The notes under the pieces are model-generated. The model saw nothing but the letters and a program-made list of their open reading frames with translations, was not told where the DNA came from and ran no database searches. This document shows, one piece after another, positions 45,388 to 59,419 of a stretch of DNA of 64,000 nucleotides; position 1 is the stretch's first letter, and each line of letters starts with the position of its first letter. The stretch is from Lineus longissimus (Eukaryota; Nemertea; Pilidiophora; Heteronemertea; Lineidae), in contig NC_088324.1 in assembly GCF_910592395.1 (NCBI RefSeq), positions 14,288,953 through 14,352,952 of the forward strand. The letters run 5' to 3'. The position numbers were made by a program, and so were the translations under genes.

Positions 45388-48300
45388 ACACCTGTAATGG
45401 CCGCATCAGGTTCCATGATAGGAAACTTTTCCTTGAACCTGTGATAGCTGCTCCAGATACCCAAACTTAGGGAAAGAGTGCTCCAGAGACCACCCCAAAG
45501 TCGATGTTTCAAAGGGAATTCTCAAGAAAATGATTGAAAAAACACCCAAAATATATTTCCATTTGGCATTCTTCAGAATTCTTTAAAAAATACCCCAAAT
45601 AACTATATTGGCTTTCACATCTAACTAATGTGGCTTTTTATTTGCAATATTTCAATTCAAGCAATTTACGTGAAGCTATAAGTCACGAGTGACACTTGAT
45701 TTCCAAGGAAAGCAACGAATGAATCGACAAGTGTCATTTATACGAATCACGTCCGCTGATATTTACGTACCCGATCCTCTCCCGGAGAATCCGATTACAA
45801 AGATGATTAGGGCGGTTATTTATTCACAGGTAGCTCATAAGACTTTGATCTCTCGGAGGGGAGCAATTGGATGTCAATTACTTGGTTACTTCTTCTGACT
45901 GTTAATTGACTCTTTAATTGACTGATTGGGGTGGTTGGAGAAGCTTTCTTTGCAAGAGGAGGCCTACGAGTAAATAAGTTGTTGAGATAAAGTAAAGATT
46001 CATGTAAATGCCTTTTAAAGGAGTCAACTTTGCAGCATTCACACATTTTTTAGTTGGTGTTTAACAGCTTGTCAGTTGCAGTAAACCTTCAACACTTGGG
46101 CAATGAAAGCATTGCCACTGAACTTGCCGATAGAAAGACTTTCCTCTTTTAAAATGCCTCTGTTGTAGAAGTGTGAAAGAAAACCACTGACTGCAGCGGA
46201 AGCAGTTCTGCAAGCCATCAAAGCAGTTAACCATGTTATCAAGCTTGCCAATTACAGTTTAGCCTCAAGATCCCCACAAATAAAAAACACCATTACACTT
46301 CAGCCGTTAGAGAAGCATTTCTCGCTTTTGGTAAAACTTGATTTTTCCATTAGCATGGAGTAGCTCAGCATACGGCACTATCAAGCGTGATATCCTGATT
46401 CTTGTTGATTCAGTTGATAAAGACGAAAACAGGTGACAGCCGAGTTAGCATTTGATTCCAAGGTTAGTTAGAGATGGAATAGACAGAGATAGCAGTTGAT
46501 TCGGGGTGTTGGAATTGACTGTTGGTTTTGAAAATTAGATTTTTATGGCTGTAGGCAACAGGTTCTTGTTCAGTTGGGTTGTGATGTCAGAATGAGCATC
46601 ACTTTCAAAGAATTTGAAATTGAATTAGAAAGTCTCTTTCACTAAAGAATTAAGAAATGTAACCGGTTGAAAAATCTGCTGGTTTGATTAATGCAACATC
46701 ATGGATGGTGTCTTATCCCCATCAAAGCACACTTTGCCAATTCCCACTCTATAAGCCGCTACACATCTTATGCTATCAAAATGTTTTATTCCCAAGCTAG
46801 AAATAACTGGTGCTGACCATATGTCAATTTGGTTAAGAAAAGGCTGTACATGGTGTGGCCGCCTGGGTGTAATCTATTGTTATTGTCAGAACACGAACAT
46901 CAAAGTAAGCCAGCGATGGAATGGATAGACAATGGATGTTCTTGCTTTATTGAGTACTCAATGTTGAGATGCAGGGGGAGGTTTCGATGACATAAAGTCG
47001 GAAGACTTCATGCCATATTGTCGATGTTTGTCCCTTGCAAAAGTTATTTTGACTGACATCGTCAAAGTACAACACCTCAGTGATATTCTTCTTCAAGTAG
47101 CACAACTTTATTTTAAAATGTTGATGCAGCTGCAAGGCTGAAATGATGGCCTGCATCAGAGATACACTTTACACTTTAAGAATTACATTGACAGAAAGCT
47201 GTTCCTTGTCTTGATGACTAAACAACGCTTTCGTGTTGCCTGATATCAACAAAACCGAGATGAATGCAGTAATTTCACATCTTGCTTTCCCCAGCTGATG
47301 TCCTTTCTTTCTTGCATAAAAATGCCGTGCTAACAACCTGTTGGCACGGCATCTTGTCATTTTCTGCTATTTATGCGGTCACGGCAACATTATCTTGCAT
47401 GAAATTAATCAACTTTTTCTGGCATCTCGATGGACGAAGAATCCTTTTAGTTGAGATCGCCTTACCAATCCCTAGATGTGTGCGGATAAGGCTTTGAGGA
47501 GCATGCTGACCAGTGTAGTGATGTAGTTGTAGAGAGCCGTAGGTGATGTGGTACTACCGTTTGAAGGTAAATTGAATGATAGCAGAGGATGTCAAGAGTG
47601 GTGCAGTGTATACTGAAGGTAGATCAACTGATTTCAGAGAGATTGAACACAGATAATAGGATTGGGACATGCCCTGACCGGTTGTTGATGAAATTGTAGA
47701 CTAGGCAGTGTATTAGTTTTTGAAGGGGATTAATGCCAGCAGCTAGGATGTCAAGAAATTCATCTAGAAATTTGGTAGAAATTTATGTACCTTTTCCATC
47801 CAACAGCCACCCTATATATCATTCGGTAAATCACATAATAACATAATGACTTCTGCTAAACCAATGAACATTTACTATCTGTCACATTACGTAACCGGTT
47901 GCATGTCGCATGAAATATAAAACCTGACTAACCTTTACTACCCTACTAAGTATCTAATTGCATTACCCTTACCAGTCTAGTTTCCGGTAGTGATGGATGT
48001 GTTAGTATCATAAGAGACCATTATGGCAGTAAAGGTACCTGGAAATCATGACTTAGAGCTATCAATCACATCCTGAGGTTTCCAATAAATATGATTTACT
48101 ACCATAAGTGTGGGGTCAGTTCAAGAGTCTCTACTGTACCAGAGTAGTAGTTTTATGGTTAAATGCCAAGTTCCCAACTTCGCCAACAGATGGAAGCACT
48201 GTATGACCTGCTTTCAAACTCCCCAACCTCTGCCTCTACTGCCTCTGCTGCATTCGCTGTTTGGTTTTTGATGGACAGCAACCCCTGTCAACATGTTGAA

Positions 48301-49049
48301 TGGCTACCATCTTACAGTGCGACATCAGTGCTTTCTTGAATTGTCTGCACAGTTGTCCGCAGGGGTTACTGCAGCGCTCCTGTCGGAGAGGTTGACCAAT
48401 TTACTCCTGAAAAGGAAGAATATACCAAAGTCCTATCATGTGTGTTGTTATTGTTTGAATGGCCACTGGTATAAAAATAACGTTAAGAATATTTTATCCT
48501 TTGACTGTTTTGTAGAGTAATTTCCCGTCATAATATTTTGATGGTGTTTCTACAAAGAAGGCTCATCAGATTCAACCCTAGTACAAGGCTTTGAAGAGGG
48601 AAATGTCCACTAATCAAACCGTAGTTTGTCTTTGAGGGTGATTGTTTGTATAGACCATAAAGTTTGGCCATCATCATCATCAAAATGACCCCCTGTGTAA
48701 GGCTTAAATGTTGATAGTATTTCTCATGTCCATGAATATAAAGATCATTAGACCGTGATGATTTTAGTTTGCTAAGATGATTAAGAAGATCACCATAGAT
48801 CTTTGTAATCATGCTCACCAGATTTCTTTAGAATCCCCCAAGTTTTTCATAGACGGCCCCGTTGGTGCTTATTATTGCTGATTAAGGACTCATTAGTATC
48901 AAAGACATAAATCATCTTCTTTAACGTGCCTATCAAGCGTGGGAGATTTGAGCATCATCGCTAGTCTTCCAATCTTTCTACCAATAATTGAGAGATTAAA
49001 GAGAAATTGATGAAGACTGTTTGAAGTATGTGGCAGTGTTTATACTCAC
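45388..49049. other. non-coding stretch with weak repeats
   Basis: No gene called. A frame at 45689-45898 (SADIYVPDPLPENPITK) ends before a TTCACAG|GTAGCT site, but a minus frame over the same DNA looks equally good, so neither is trusted. GATGTCAAGA with a preceding GAAGGT/GAAGGG word recurs near 47560 and 47718. Confidence 0.45.
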
Positions 49050-49111
49050 CGTCTCAAGTGTAGAGATTGCTATTGACGATGGAGTGGTGTCATCTTTTTT
49101 ACAGAGTCTGG
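49050..49111 (-). CDS. candidate 62-nt exon, minus strand
   Basis: On the minus strand a good acceptor (GGGTCTACTTTTTAG) precedes 62 nt and a strong donor (GAGACG|GTGAGTATA). Only one frame is open, giving RLCKKDDTTPSSIAISTLET from phase 1 to phase 0. No family recognised. Short candidates with good sites are expected by chance. Confidence 0.16.
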
Positions 49112-49407
49112 CTAAAAAGTAGACCCCAAGACCTTTATGCAAGATGCAACTCTACAATAACTGCATTGAACTGTGAGGCGTAAAGAGGGCTGACTTGTCC
49201 CGTACGCGGATTAGACCGTTGTGATTGAACGTTGCGTCAATCAGTGTCAATAACTGCATTGCCATCTTACCCCATCAAATCCAAGCCCGAATTCAAGATC
49301 GTATGGATGTGTGCCATCTAAAAGCTATGTGTATCAAAATGCCACATGGGGTGTACAATGTAGAAACTTGCACTGACCTTCGGGCTCCCTCTCTTTATGC
49401 AGACTAC

Positions 49408-49620
49408 ACAACAGATACAGACATCAGCCCACGAAGAGTCAATCTTGCTGACAACTCTATCCTACCCTATGGACCTGTTGCACATGGCAGCAATGACCTC
49501 TGAGTTCTTTCTAGACAAGGAACAAGCAACAGATACAGACATCAACCCAGAAAGAGTCAATCCTGACAACTCTATCCTATCTCTCTGACCTGTTGCATAT
49601 GGCGGCAATGACCTCTGGGC
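49408..49620 (+). repeat. tandem duplication, spacing 118 bp
   Basis: ACAGATACAGACATCA then AGAGTCAATC, GACAACTCTATCCTA, GACCTGTTGCA and CAATGACCTCTG occur at 49411 and again at 49529. A few small indels change the frame between copies (SPRRVN against NPERVN). Confidence 0.85.
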
Positions 49621-50386
49621 TCTACATGTAATCAACGGAGAAGTAATTACAGCTCATCCTGACATCAGCTCTGTGATCCCGCTTCATCAACTAGCAACTC
49701 GTTGCCTTGAATCCATGATGAATTTGTCAAGTACGACTAATCAGTGTTTGTCGTGGAGTCCATGCTAAGTTGGTGAAAAGGCTGTGTACAATAACGTACA
49801 GTGTGCCAGTGTGTTTCTGGCAACGTTGACTGAAACCAACTCTGCTCCCTTGGGTATGATTTTTGTGATACAACACGTACAACGAAGCTGTAGCATTACA
49901 ATGCAACATCTGCGTCAAGCAGAGTCTGTCCAAGTAAGCAATACATTAGTGTTCATATTAACAATCTGCTATATGACCTTCATAAAGGATTTAAACATTT
50001 TTGACAGGCTTTGGCTAAAGGATTTGCATGACATTTTGGTAAAGGGAGAAAAAGAGAAAAAATGGGAATTTTTTTGAAAAATGATTTTAGGACTATTTGT
50101 TGGAAAATTCTCAATTGGCAACTTCTTTCAGTACCACTTGTTTAAAAAAAGTATTTTCTGTATTAAAAAAAAAGTATCCTCGTGGACTGTTTTTCATCCT
50201 CCTAATGCAGCTACTGTATTCCCTGACTTTGCTTATTGGTGGTGTTTGAACACAGGTCATGACCTATTGTTGTGCCTGAATGATTTAATGAGATCTAAAG
50301 CAATTTCAACTTGTACGAGTTTAATCAATCATTTAAATCTGCATTACAATGTGAATCAAGCTGGCTTAGGCAAATAGACTAGTCAT

Positions 50387-50505
50387 TCAGTTCAAAAGTT
50401 CAAAATTCTGAAAAATTTTCAAAGTCAAAAGGTTTTGGGACTGATGATGTTTCTTCATTTTGAGCAGAAAAAAATATTTGGACTTAAAAAAGTTTTCATC
50501 TGTAG
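50387..50505 (-). repeat. dispersed AT-rich repeat, copy 2
   Basis: The complement of this stretch aligns with 35565-35695 across about 115 bp, sharing TCCAAATATTTTTTTC, GCTCAAAATGA.GAAACATCA and GAAAATTTTTCAGAATTTT. Confidence 0.75.
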
Positions 50506-53500
50506 CATGACAAATTTACCGCAAAGAATCATTTATCTTCCGTCCACATCCTATCAAACAGGTCAGACATAAGACCATCCACTGATTACTGTCCACCAGC
50601 AAGAGGTCTTGTGGGCTGTTGGGCTTGACTGAAAGGCTTTTATGACCATTCTCTGTAAAGCTGTCGATGTCCTTTAGCAGCTTCACACTTTGGAGCCTGG
50701 TGTAAAATGTTTTGAAAAACCAGTTGGTACTCAGAAGATAAAATTTTCATTTTTTCTCTCCATCTGAACGTTACTGTACATGAAACCCTCTTGCCTTGTG
50801 CAGTATGTACTTGCCACATGTTTCATTCCAAACGGTTCACTCAGCCAATTTCTTTGTTCTTTATCAAGTGCCTTTGACTTGCAGAAATTAGTGTTTTTCT
50901 TGATGCATCCGTCTTACTCCATGATGCATTTGTCATCTCAGTAATTTGCACCCACCTTTCATCCTATTGTTTAGTCTAGAAGAAAGAAAACCATGAGAAA
51001 CAGCGTTGGCAGTAAATGTAATCGATGCCAAAAAATTATTTACCAGAAGAACAACAGAGTGTCGAGGATGGTGTTTTCATGTTTTGCAATTGATCTGATG
51101 GTTTTGTATTATGTCTGGATGACTGCTGAGCAAAGGATGCTTCAAAAAAGAGATATACCTGTTCATAACAGCACCATGGCCTGTTTTTTCAGCATTGCAC
51201 AATTTGTCCTCTGTTTAATGGCAAATTGCCTATAGTATAATCTTTCAAAGCACGTTGGGAGTTCCCAAAACGTTACTTTCAGAGCCCAGCTTAAATTCGC
51301 TTATTTAACAAGGTCTTTTGGTAAAGAGAGAGTGCTTTGAGCAAGCTCTACGTCCATGGAATCCTGCCATACAAATGACTCCTATTTTATTTACCATGCT
51401 GTGTTTCACTTTCCCTTGTATCACTTGCCACCTGAAAATGGATAAAGTTCTAGAGGTGAATGATGTGTCTAAGCATGTCTAATTTGGCTGTCTAGAACTT
51501 TAAAACCCGAATTGGAAAAAATTGCCAGCGACATGCGATTGAGTAATTTGTTGGTCTTGCTGGTAATAGAGTTGGAATGACTAGTTCTAAATGATGGGGA
51601 AGGTGGATGAAGGTGCCAACTTCACCTGTTAGCATGGACAATGTCTGACTCTGGTGTCTGGGTCGTGACGTCTGCTTTATATTGTTCTTAGAGGGGGAAT
51701 GCTTACTTACTTACTTAACTGCAACGTGATGGTTAGAGTCGTCGAAGTGAAAGAGACCGTTAAGGAATTTTTACCAAACGTGTAAAATTCCAGTCAGATG
51801 GAAACAAAAATCATCTTGCTGCATTCCCTTCTTTCAAAGTACAAGGAATTACTTAACATTCCTTGAAATGAAATCAATAATTTCTTGTTCTTTCGAAAAT
51901 GCGTGATGTTTTTCCCTCCGCTGATCAAAGTTTTTGAATCAAAGGTTCAATATGGGCTCACGCTATGACTTTGATATTGGCAGGAAATTGCCAAGGTTTC
52001 AACACTTTTTGAGGAAAAAAATTTATATATCCTATTTCCCTACCAAATGTTTACGATGTGGATATGTTCCTGTGTCACAAACCTAGTCACAAAGGTCAAA
52101 CAAATACTTACCCTCAGAAGTTCCAATATGATTTTTTCATAGATTTTCATATTGGTTGGGGAAAAAAACGTAAGATGAGAGTGGCCAATTATCAGTTGTC
52201 AAGACATTGTGCCTTGAGGCCATCTACAGTATAAGTTCCGGGCTGATAACATTCTCACAAGAGAAAAAAAATACAACAGGAATGTCAAGCCGTAATGATG
52301 ACGATGAAAACGGCTGATATATAGGTACAAGAGATTAACTTTTTCTGAAGTTAACCCTTGGTGATGCACATCTTCCTGTTTGGATGTGGAGATTGTTTGA
52401 CTGGAAAATATTTTGCATACCTGCATTGCAAACAACAAGGTCCATGAGACAAACTCATCACACCTCAATCTCTCCATCTTTGCATGCAGATGGACAAAGT
52501 CACTTTAATATCCGCTGAACTGGCCCGGCATCCTGACCAATGGCTCTAGCGTCAAACAACAAAAGAAAGTCGTAGCATTCTATCATCAAGCTTGATTAAG
52601 ATTCAGACAGGTCGGCAAATATTTGATGAGATCGTGACTTTAATCTTGACTGATTTCCGGTCTCTCGGTAAGATGAGTAAGTGACGCCTTCACACTGACC
52701 AAATTGGCTTGTTACCAATGTCGAAGATGTCTTGAAATTGGTAAGGGAGCATAATGGTTACATCCCTGAAGAACTCCTGAACTGCCTTCCGAAGGTGACA
52801 GTGCTCTGTTTAGTATCATATTGTCATGCTCCTAAACAAATTTCCTATCTCATTTTTCCATGTTTGAGCAATTGATTGTCCAAACTAGATTCCTTATTAG
52901 CAAGCCATCACTGCTCCAATCCTATTCTTATGGTCAACCAACATCAGTTTCCCTGAGGTGCAAGCATGAGCTGTAAAAAACCCGAAGAGAAACTCGAACC
53001 TCAAAGATAGCCACTGTCTTCCCACTGGAGGGCTGGGAATATTAAGTGGTTTTATATATCTTGCCTGGCCCATAACGTGATAGTTGATCACTAAATTGAC
53101 CCGTCGTAGTTAAACCTGAGTCAGTAAGTACCATAGCCTTGGTCATAACCACTATTTCTTCTCATGTTTGTCTCAGAGCTTAGGAGCCTCCAAGATAACT
53201 AACTGGTTATACCTGGTTATCTCCTTGGTTTAGTGCCAAGCTCAGGGGAGACCCTTTTATTGGAACCCAAAGTTAAGTTGAATTTCAAGGAGGACTCTGT
53301 AATACAAGTTGTCCACTGGTTTCTGACGCATTCCCCATAAGATCCCATCATGTTCAATGATGTCCCCAGCAACGCTTATACACAAAAATGCACAGCAAAA
53401 ATTTACGGGAATATGTTGGAAGTAAAATTTATCAGGAACTACAAATCTAGCTGCTCCATCTGAGTTGATAGTTTGTTGGAATTTGGCAGGAAAGCATTGG

Positions 53501-55215
53501 GAAGCTGATGGATCACTTTTATCCGTATCAACATATGGTGTCAGCTGACAGTAAGTAACCACTCATCAGTCGAGTAGGTCAGTCTGCCCCTCCTTGTGTT
53601 TGCAATAGCAATCATTGATTATCTGAAAAAGGAGGTTCCCATTTGACGGAGTGTTTACTGGCACTCTAACCTCACTGAACAGAACCCATTCATCTTAATA
53701 CACCTTATTGCCAATTCACATCCAGCAAATTCCATCCACCTTAAGATCCAGACATCCAAATATCTCCCTCAGCGAGCTATTTCTTTCTTATGTCTGTACG
53801 CTGATGGCATGCCCATTACTAGCCAACGAATGTCAAAGTGATCCTTTGGATCTCAAAGTGGCTATTCGACAGCGCTAATTACAGCAGGGCAGAGTCCGAG
53901 TCATGCTAAAGTATACTTATTCCACTAACACCGCCAAATGATTGTGGGATCGTCTCAAAATGCCATCAGCCCCTAATTAATGTCACGGCAAACTAACTGG
54001 AACTTACCTATGTTCAGAGGTAATAAAGGTGCCTTAGGATGGATAAGCCGCTGAAATGGCCATGATGTCCATGCGAGCATTTGATATGTTATTGGCCTTT
54101 CATGAAGGATGAGGATTTCTCCTTGACTGTTGGCCATGGGAGGGAAAGGAAGGCTTATATTAGCTTTGTTGTGAGACTGAGGAGGATGAACATCGGACCT
54201 TGATGAGTGTGGTTAAGGAAGCTAATTTAGTAGTCAGGTGGGATTCGTTTGAGGATGGAAATGTGTGGTCTGACTGTGGTGTGTCAGGATGACCACTTGT
54301 TATGTGGCAACTGTTGATATTTTGTGGGCATTGGGATTGGCCGACTTTAGGTGGTTGAATGTTGTTTCCAAATGTTCTTTATCTGTTGATGACATGGCTG
54401 ATAAGACATTTCTTTGAATGATGGTGGCTACCAACCGTCTCCAGGCAAGTTCAAACCTATTGCCTTTTGCCTTTTGACAAGACCACCGCTTGCCATAGGC
54501 CCCTTGGGAAACATCTGTTCATCGAAAGCCAGTGCAGGTAGAGGCTGCCAATGTTTCCCTTTCAAAAAGAGTTTGGTATGGAAATCTCATCCATAGAGCG
54601 ACTTGAAATGTCTGAAACGTGGGCAGTGACGGAGGAGATATCAATGCTGTTAAGAATCAGATTGAGATTGCTTTGAAACCAAAGCAAATTGCAGCTCCAG
54701 CTACACACAGGTGTTTAGAATAAATTGATCTATTTCCTTCTTCCTACATCTTTTGTTTTTACAGACTTGATATTTGCTTTCCATTTCCACTTCTTGTAAT
54801 TGAGCCTGTGATATCGGAGCTGACACCAGTTGATCAACGGGCCAGGCACCTGTTGAAATGAATGATTTGTTGATGAAACTTTTCTTCTTCTGTCAGTCAG
54901 TTTCAAAGGAATGTTACAAAGTGACTGATTTATAGACACTGTCTCTTTTCAGCCTTCTCTCTTTTTGAACCCCAGGAAGTGACTGCTAGTATTGGATGAT
55001 ACTGTTACTCATGCCCCATGTGCTGTTTATCCTTAAAATAAGCTACTACAAAGGTTGGAGGTAAAATTTAATTAACAATTTCGTTCACAAACTATATGGT
55101 ATTGGTAGTAGTCATCTGTTCAGCAAACATTACCAAACTAGGGCAGCTTTTACTAATTACCTTTGCAACCAGTATTGTTCTCCTTACCATCTCAATCAGT
55201 CATGAGATATCTCAG
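50506..55215. other. non-coding stretch, partly regulatory-looking
   Basis: No gene called. The 101-codon minus frame at 53257-53562 has no recognised domain. At 53870-54020 the DNA is balanced in composition and carries CCCCTAATTAATG, like CCCCAATAATTAATG at 23388. Both could be conserved non-coding elements. Confidence 0.4.
51703..51770 (+). repeat. dispersed repeat, copy 2
   Basis: TTACTTACTTAACTGCAAC then GTGATGG matches the complement of 20089-20131, followed by weaker similarity (GTCG.AG.GA.AGAGACC). The repeated TTAC resembles the simple end of a SINE. Confidence 0.55.
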
Positions 55216-55375
55216 TAGTTATCAATGAACTCCGAACACTCTTTATTACTTTGGGTAAACTGTTAGCCACTGCCGACCTAAGGTTGACATGGGTTAATAT
55301 GTTATTACTGAAGGTGTATGGACATAAGCTGAGACATGATTTAATTAAAGCTGGCCACTATCATCTTTCCAAGAG
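55216..55375 (+). CDS. candidate 160-nt exon
   Basis: An acceptor after a long pyrimidine-leaning stretch (ATATCTCAG) ends at 55215 and a strong donor (CCAAGAG|GTGAGAAG) starts at 55376. Only one of the three frames is open. It begins VINELRTLFITLGKLLA and ends VYGHKLRHDLIKAGHYHLSK. It would enter in phase 1 and leave in phase 2. The alternation of Leu with Lys/Arg looks helical. No family was recognised. One open frame of 52 codons is modest evidence only. Confidence 0.22.
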
Positions 55376-58300
55376 GTGAGAAGTGCAGCTACAGAGGTCC
55401 AAGCACACTGACTCATTACTTCTGATGCTGTGTTTGTTCGATATAAATATCACCTAATAAACATGGATGTCGAGCTAACTTATCATACCTGAGCCTCTCT
55501 GAGGTGGGCATATAAGTCTTGTCCACTGAACATCAATCTGGTACATGTTTTGTGACCTTGAGAAAATCGCTTACCTTCAAATGCATCTTTCTTGTAAAAA
55601 CAAGATTTACTATACCAGTATAAAGCAAAGGTGTGCTGGGCAAACATGTTGCCTGGGATGAACTTCTCTTCCCTGGCTGAAAATTAAAGCAGTGGCTGAT
55701 ACGTCCCATAGGCCTCCAACTGTCGCAGCACACAGACGACATTGCCAGGCCTTTCCTCAACATTCATATTTGACCACTCTCCAGCAAAAGCACCGGCACA
55801 CTGCTGCCTGTGGCTGTATTACTCATCTCACCTCAGATCTGATATCGCCCGAGATAAGGCTTGATTAAATGCAAACTGAGACATGTGGACAGTAAACATG
55901 ACCACCACAAGCAAACACTTCGGGCGGCAAGATCAAGATATTGCTTGGCAGGTAAATGGTCAAAGAATCATGATTGGAAGGTATTGATGCTTTCTGTCCT
56001 GTCTATGATTAGTATTATCACCTTGATCGGTAAAGGTAAACCACATTGTTGATGCTCAGATCTATCACATTTTGTACTCAAGGCTGACAACAGCAGCTTT
56101 TTGCAGGCTTTGGTGACAGGACGAAAGTAACTGATGAAACAAGAAAACAAAATACTGGATACTCAATTTGGTCAGATGCAACACGGTGAAACCCTTTGCC
56201 CTTGTTGATATCTCCCATCTCCTCAATGAAGCAGTCAGCTATCTAGTTCTGTCACAAGACTGCCTTGGCCTTTAGTACATCTTTCAGTCAAGCAATCAAC
56301 TCCGCCAATCAGCAACACGGTAAAAACCTTGAGTCCATCTTTCCCTCTGATCCTGTCTTAGCAAACCCAACCAGTCTTGCAATCAAATCAGGAAAAAACA
56401 TATCATCGATGGCGATCGCGATGCTTTCTAGGCTCCCTAATTCCTCTGCCACCTGCAACTTGATCTACCGTTTGATTGGTCATTCAAACAATTTGTTCTC
56501 AGCAACTAGCAAATTAGTAAAGAAAACCTCACTTTCCGGTAAATTAGTGACGGAAAACCTTCTACAAGCCACTTTCATCCTGTAAATTGGTAACAAAAAC
56601 CTTCCTCAAGTTGCTTTTATTCTGTAATCAACACAACCAGATCCTCTTATCTGATGCATTGATTCCTACTAATTTCATGAACCTCGATGTGATGAGCTGT
56701 ATTTAGTTTTTACCAAAGGGTGTATCCTCGTGGACAAGGTTTGACTGACGACTAATGGTGAGGCATATTTACTGTGAGTGGCTCACATGAAAAGCGGTCA
56801 AAAAATTATGACCATAAATTTTGATTTCGATGGAGACATAAAAATGTGCACAAATTTTGCCATTTACTGTATTTTTCCTTGATTGATTCTTTATGAGAAT
56901 AAATGCAACAAGTGAGACAATTCATTCCACGTTTACTAATTAATCTTTTAAAATCCATTTCTTGTCAAAGGCAGTTGCGTTAGAATTGCTAATCTCCTGT
57001 GCTCCATTCTCAGGCGCAGCCCCTAAATATGCCAGATTTTCTCAACATCATAATCTATACAGCAATTTCGCTAAAGTATAATGTGTACAGGCTCAAGTGT
57101 TACTGAGCACGCCGTTGGGACTTTGCGCTCCATTACTTATTTTAATCCCATCCTTGTCAAAAACACCCTGGGAGGAATATATTGCTTTGGGGCATAGCAG
57201 GAATTTGTCAACAAGTGTTGTGTGCGTTTCGATGTGAGCAATGATGCTTTGGTTTTTCCTTTTGGTACGTTGTATAGTCTACAGAGGCTTATGATTCGAG
57301 GTAGAATTTGTATTTCGGAAATCTCTCTTAAAAGCATTGAACACGTGGAGGGTTAACTAGACAACTTATAGATGACTAACTGTTGTTCCTGACCGAACAA
57401 GTGCTGGAGATCATTCCAGCATCATCCTTGCCTCAAAGCGATGGTCATCTCAACAAAATATCAAGTTCCACACGTTCATTATGCTGTCATCTTTTCTGCG
57501 TTTGACCAGGGCTGGCATCGCTTCATAGATGCCCCTGGGTAATAAACTCGGCGTATCTTTACTCATCCAGTGTTTGCTCTCTCGTATCACTTACGATCTT
57601 GTGATGTTAAGGCGGTCTTGCTATCAAGATTGGTTTATAGCATCATGTCTCATATTGAAGGAATAGAGAGGGGTGAATTCCACCCTGGCAAGATTCTGGT
57701 GATGTTCTACATTGATGATACTTATAGCCATAGGGAAGAATGCTTGAATGGAAAGAAACTACAAACTTTCGAAATGCTTTAATAGTTTGTGTCTGTCATG
57801 AGGTTGAGAAAGGGGACACTGTGGGATCGGACATGTAAGGGATGTGGCAATTCAGCAGATGATGGAGTATCTGGCCTTGAAGAGTTATCTCCGTGCAATC
57901 ACGACTGCCGTAATTCCTGGATCTCCCCAACAGTATTTAAAACAATACCAATCAATCTCGTCATTGCACTTGGGGAAACTTTCCTTACCTTCTGTGCAGT
58001 TGTTAAAAAATTGTAATTTCGAACAGCATTGGTGAGATCACACACCCTGATACCTGAGGTTGTGAATTGCACCTTTTCTAATCAACTCCATTCTGGTGGG
58101 AATTATAAAAGATATGGAAGCAATTCATTCTGGTCAATCTAATGCTTAATGCTGATGACTTCATCTCGGACACGGCCAGATTGATTGCATCAAAATCCAC
58201 CTTTTTTTCCCTTTGGTTGTGATTGATGACTATGGCTTATTTCTTGCACAAGTAATTCACCTCACTTGCCATAAACAACTGGCAGCTGCTTTTAAAGACA

Positions 58301-58973
58301 AAATATATGCTGAAGTGAGACCAGACTATTGGCACCCATTGGAATTTGGAAAGGATTACAAAGAACTAACCTCTTTCCACAAACTGAATCAGAAACTGAG
58401 GAGTTGGTCTTGTTAGTTTAGTTTAATTATTAGAATCAAGGTTGCAGCACTGTAAATTACCAACATGCAGTAGCAGATCCAGACTCTCCGACAAACGGGG
58501 GCGTGTGCCTTATATTCAGAAAAACAGATAAGCATGAATAAGAAATGATGTAGGATGAATGATAACAAAAAAATATGCTGAAGATTAACGAATGATATTA
58601 TCAGCTGGCCAACCAAAAGAAGCCATCTCCTTCTTTTGGTAATCTCAGGTCAAATGGAAGAAAAAGCAGCTTTTGATCAGCTTTAGTTCTTGGTATAGTT
58701 ATGAAAAAGGTATCCCATCCTTGTTTGTCAACCAAATCTGTATATGGCATAAGAAATGGGAGATTTTAGATTGCCCCCTGGAACTATACTATTTCGTTCT
58801 TTTAGTTTGGCAATCCCAAGTTTTAATGGAAGAAGATATGGCTGTTGATACTTGTAGGGTATGAGGACTAATATTTCCTTAACCCATTAAGTTGATGGTA
58901 ACTATTAGTAAAGGGCCTCTCATTCAAAGGAGTATGAATACTGCTCACAGTGACAGCTTGTCCCAGGCTGACA
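55376..58973. other. non-coding stretch
   Basis: No gene called. The plus frame 58213-58416 (EVRPDYWHPLEFGKDYKEL) looks protein-like but lacks a donor. A SINE fragment at 57510-57575 is listed separately. Confidence 0.45.
57510..57575 (+). mobile_element. SINE body fragment
   Basis: CCCCTGGG then AAACTCGGCGTATCTTTAC matches the SINE body at about 18751-18782 (AAACTCGGCGTAGCTTT). The tRNA-like head is missing. Confidence 0.5.
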
Positions 58974-59180
58974 CTGGTTGCATATTTGACATGTGTTAAG
59001 ATGGACCATCTTGCAGTCACCTGCCAGCATGTCTCCTGTCGCCTGCTGGTATACCCGTACCAGCAGTGTTACAGAGCTCCTTGCTGCCTCTCTCCTAGTG
59101 ACAACTCGTTCAATGCAACCACTAGTTGCATGTTTGACATGTTTTAAGATTGATCATCATGCAGTGACCTGCTGGCATGC
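58974..59180 (+). repeat. tandem duplication, spacing 148 bp
   Basis: CTGGTTGCATATTTGACATG at 58974 matches CTAGTTGCATGTTTGACATG at 59122. The match continues through TTAAGAT.GA.CATC.TGCAGT.ACCTGC..GCATG for about 58 bp. Confidence 0.85.
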
Positions 59181-59419
59181 AAAGTATCTCTTCCACTACA
59201 ATCTTAATTAACAATCTTATAATGAGCATTAGATACCATCTTTCTGTTTCCATGGTTATCATTTACCAAATACATCAACTTTTTTGCACAAAAGCTTCAG
59301 TGCATATCCATGGTTAGCATGCTCTTTTTAGCTCACCTCTCTGAGAGATGACGGCTTACCCCGAATTAGTTACTGGGAAATGGGGGCAAGTTTCATTTTT
59401 TCATGGTCCTACAGTCACA

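Noticed and set aside
45689-45898. Open frame with SADIYVPDPLPENP
   Set aside because: No acceptor or clear start context, and the overlapping minus frame is just as plausible.
52985-53010. tRNA-like B box on the minus strand (GGTTCGAGTTTC)
   Set aside because: No A box at the right distance and the T stem does not pair properly.
53257-53562. 101-codon minus-strand open frame
   Set aside because: Somewhat protein-like but no family, no matching splice sites, and a competing plus-strand exon-like stretch at 53490-53550 is equally plausible.
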